Source: Ectopseudomonas chengduensis
GTDB lineage: Bacteria; Pseudomonadota; Gammaproteobacteria; Pseudomonadales; Pseudomonadaceae
Reading direction: 5' to 3'
Assembly (NCBI RefSeq): GCF_015712065.1
Contig: NZ_JACFYZ010000001.1
Coordinates: 496,001-560,000, forward strand
Length of the DNA stretch: 64,000 nt
This document shows, one piece after another, positions 63,232 to 64,000 of this stretch. How positions within the stretch are numbered: the stretch's first letter is position 1; each line of letters starts with the position of its first letter. A model generated the notes under the pieces. The model made no database searches. It saw only the letters and a program-made list of their open reading frames with translations, and was not told the origin of the DNA. The position numbers were made by a program, and so were the translations under genes.

Positions 63232-64000
63232 ATGCCTACCCTTGCCATCGCCCGTCCAAGTGCGTTGCAGGTGCAACCTGCCGATCTACCGCGATTGCCG
63301 CCATGTGTGGTTTCCCGCCCAGCCCTGCTGCAGCGCCTGCTCGCCAGCGAGTCGCGACTGCGCTTGCTGTGCGCGCCTGCCGGTACCGGCAAGAGCGTGC
63401 TGCTCGGCCAGTGCGCACGCCACACACCAGCCGCCGTCGAGCGTGTATGGCTCGATCTCGGTGGCCGCAGCCTGACACCGACGCAGCTGTGCAAGCGACT
63501 GGCCGCAGCCATGCAGTTACCGTTCGACGATGGCGGTGAAGCGGGGCTGATCGATCGGCTGCATGAGCGCGCGGGGCGTTTGTGGATCTTTATCGACGAC
63601 TACCCGCGACAGGCTGACGATGAGCTCGATGCCTGCCTCGACCGATTGTTCGCCGTGGCGCCGCAGCAGGTCACCTGGTGGGTCGCCAGCCGCCGCATAC
63701 CGGCCTGGAACCTGCCGCGCCTGCTGCTGCAGGGCGATCTGCTGGAACTCAAGGGCGAAGAGCTGGCGCTGGATGACGCGGCGCTGAATGAACTGTTGGC
63801 GGCGCTGCAGGTGACGCTGGCGCAAGACGTGCGGCAGGCTCTGCTGGACAGCAGCGAAGGCTGGCTGGCGGCGATTCGCCTGCTGCTGCTCGACGTCGAC
63901 GAGGATGCGCTACGTCAGCGTTTGCAGGCTGGTTGCCCGCTGCTACGCGATTACGTACAGCGCGAGGTGCTGGCCGATCTGGACGAAGAGCTGCGCAGCG
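63232..64000 (+). CDS. MalT-like LuxR family regulator, 5' part
   Basis: The first 256 codons of a gene cut by the right edge. The N-terminus resembles MalT/AlkS-type LuxR regulators: a strand reading CVVSRPALLQRLL, the Walker A motif CAPAGTGKSVLLGQ, a Walker B-like WIFIDDY, and WWVASRRIPAWNLPRLLLQGDLLEL. The C-terminal LuxR DNA-binding domain would lie beyond the window. Such regulators bind ATP and an inducer. It follows the DUF1302/DUF1329 operon and probably controls it. Confidence 0.85.
   Translation, partial: MPTLAIARPSALQVQPADLPRLPPCVVSRPALLQRLLASESRLRLLCAPAGTGKSVLLGQCARHTPAAVERVWLDLGGRSLTPTQLCKRLAAAMQLPFDDGGEAGLIDRLHERAGRLWIFIDDYPRQADDELDACLDRLFAVAPQQVTWWVASRRIPAWNLPRLLLQGDLLELKGEELALDDAALNELLAALQVTLAQDVRQALLDSSEGWLAAIRLLLLDVDEDALRQRLQAGCPLLRDYVQREVLADLDEELRS

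Overview
The window is chromosomal DNA of a Pseudomonas species. It is GC-rich and densely coded. The anaerobic arginine operon arcD-A-B-C, an OprD-family porin, trifunctional PutA, the olsB/olsA pair, DUF2790 and DUF5064 proteins and typical pseudomonad REP-like palindromes all point to that genus. The presence of a secreted cyanophycinase of the CphE type suggests a P. alcaligenes / P. mendocina / P. anguilliseptica-like lineage, but the species is a guess. I saw no rRNA, tRNA, CRISPR array, prophage or intact IS element.

Layout. 0-4 kb: a probable light-responsive block (DUF523 protein running off the left edge, a TIGR02450 protein, a renalase-like flavoprotein, a TIGR01777 epimerase) carrying three perfect matches to the class II LitR/PplR binding site, followed by hemH. 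4-10.6 kb: housekeeping and transport genes (MFS, lipoprotein, YjdM, class I amidotransferase hydrolase, LEA-type lipoprotein, EamA exporter, Tsx-type channel). 10.8-22.2 kb: the most interesting region, which reads as a complete system for using external cyanophycin. On the minus strand lies an aotJQMOP-like operon (importer plus a CphZ/AotO beta-Asp-Arg hydrolase) ending in an RpiR regulator. Divergent from it on the plus strand are a secreted cyanophycinase with C-terminal S-layer-homology repeats, a small unknown protein, an OprD-type porin, a second binding protein and a second secreted cyanophycinase (CphE). The predicted flow is polymer cut outside the cell, beta-Asp-Arg through the porin, capture by the periplasmic binding proteins, ABC import, and hydrolysis to Asp and Arg.

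22.4-27.2 kb: an SDR, a TetR regulator, a thioesterase, a Bcr-type exporter and a dihydrolipoyl dehydrogenase. A shared palindromic box suggests that the TetR protein controls several of them. 27.4-32.6 kb: the arginine deiminase operon arcD-A-B-C with a DUF5064 gene at its end. 33-37 kb: putA with candidate PutA operators. 37.5-44 kb: LysR regulators, small secreted proteins, the ArgP / ACT protein / LysE-ArgO exporter set and an epimerase. 44.5-50.4 kb: a membrane-anchored coiled-coil protein, an Old Yellow Enzyme with an ArsR regulator, AcpH and a Ca2+-type P-ATPase. 50.5-58.3 kb: universal stress protein, ornithine-lipid genes olsB/olsA, an acyl-CoA-dehydrogenase-like protein, an ODP-type protein, a serine hydrolase, YceI and a ClsB-like phospholipase D enzyme. 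58.5-64 kb: a secreted alpha/beta hydrolase, a DUF1302/DUF1329 envelope pair and the start of a MalT-like LuxR regulator cut by the right edge.

Arginine and ornithine recur through the window (Asp-Arg import, arc operon, ArgP/ArgO, ornithine lipids, and proline through PutA), so arginine released from cyanophycin could feed routes encoded within about 20 kb. That link is inference. Starts were chosen from Shine-Dalgarno spacing and family N-termini. All function calls come from reading the sequences by eye, with no database search.
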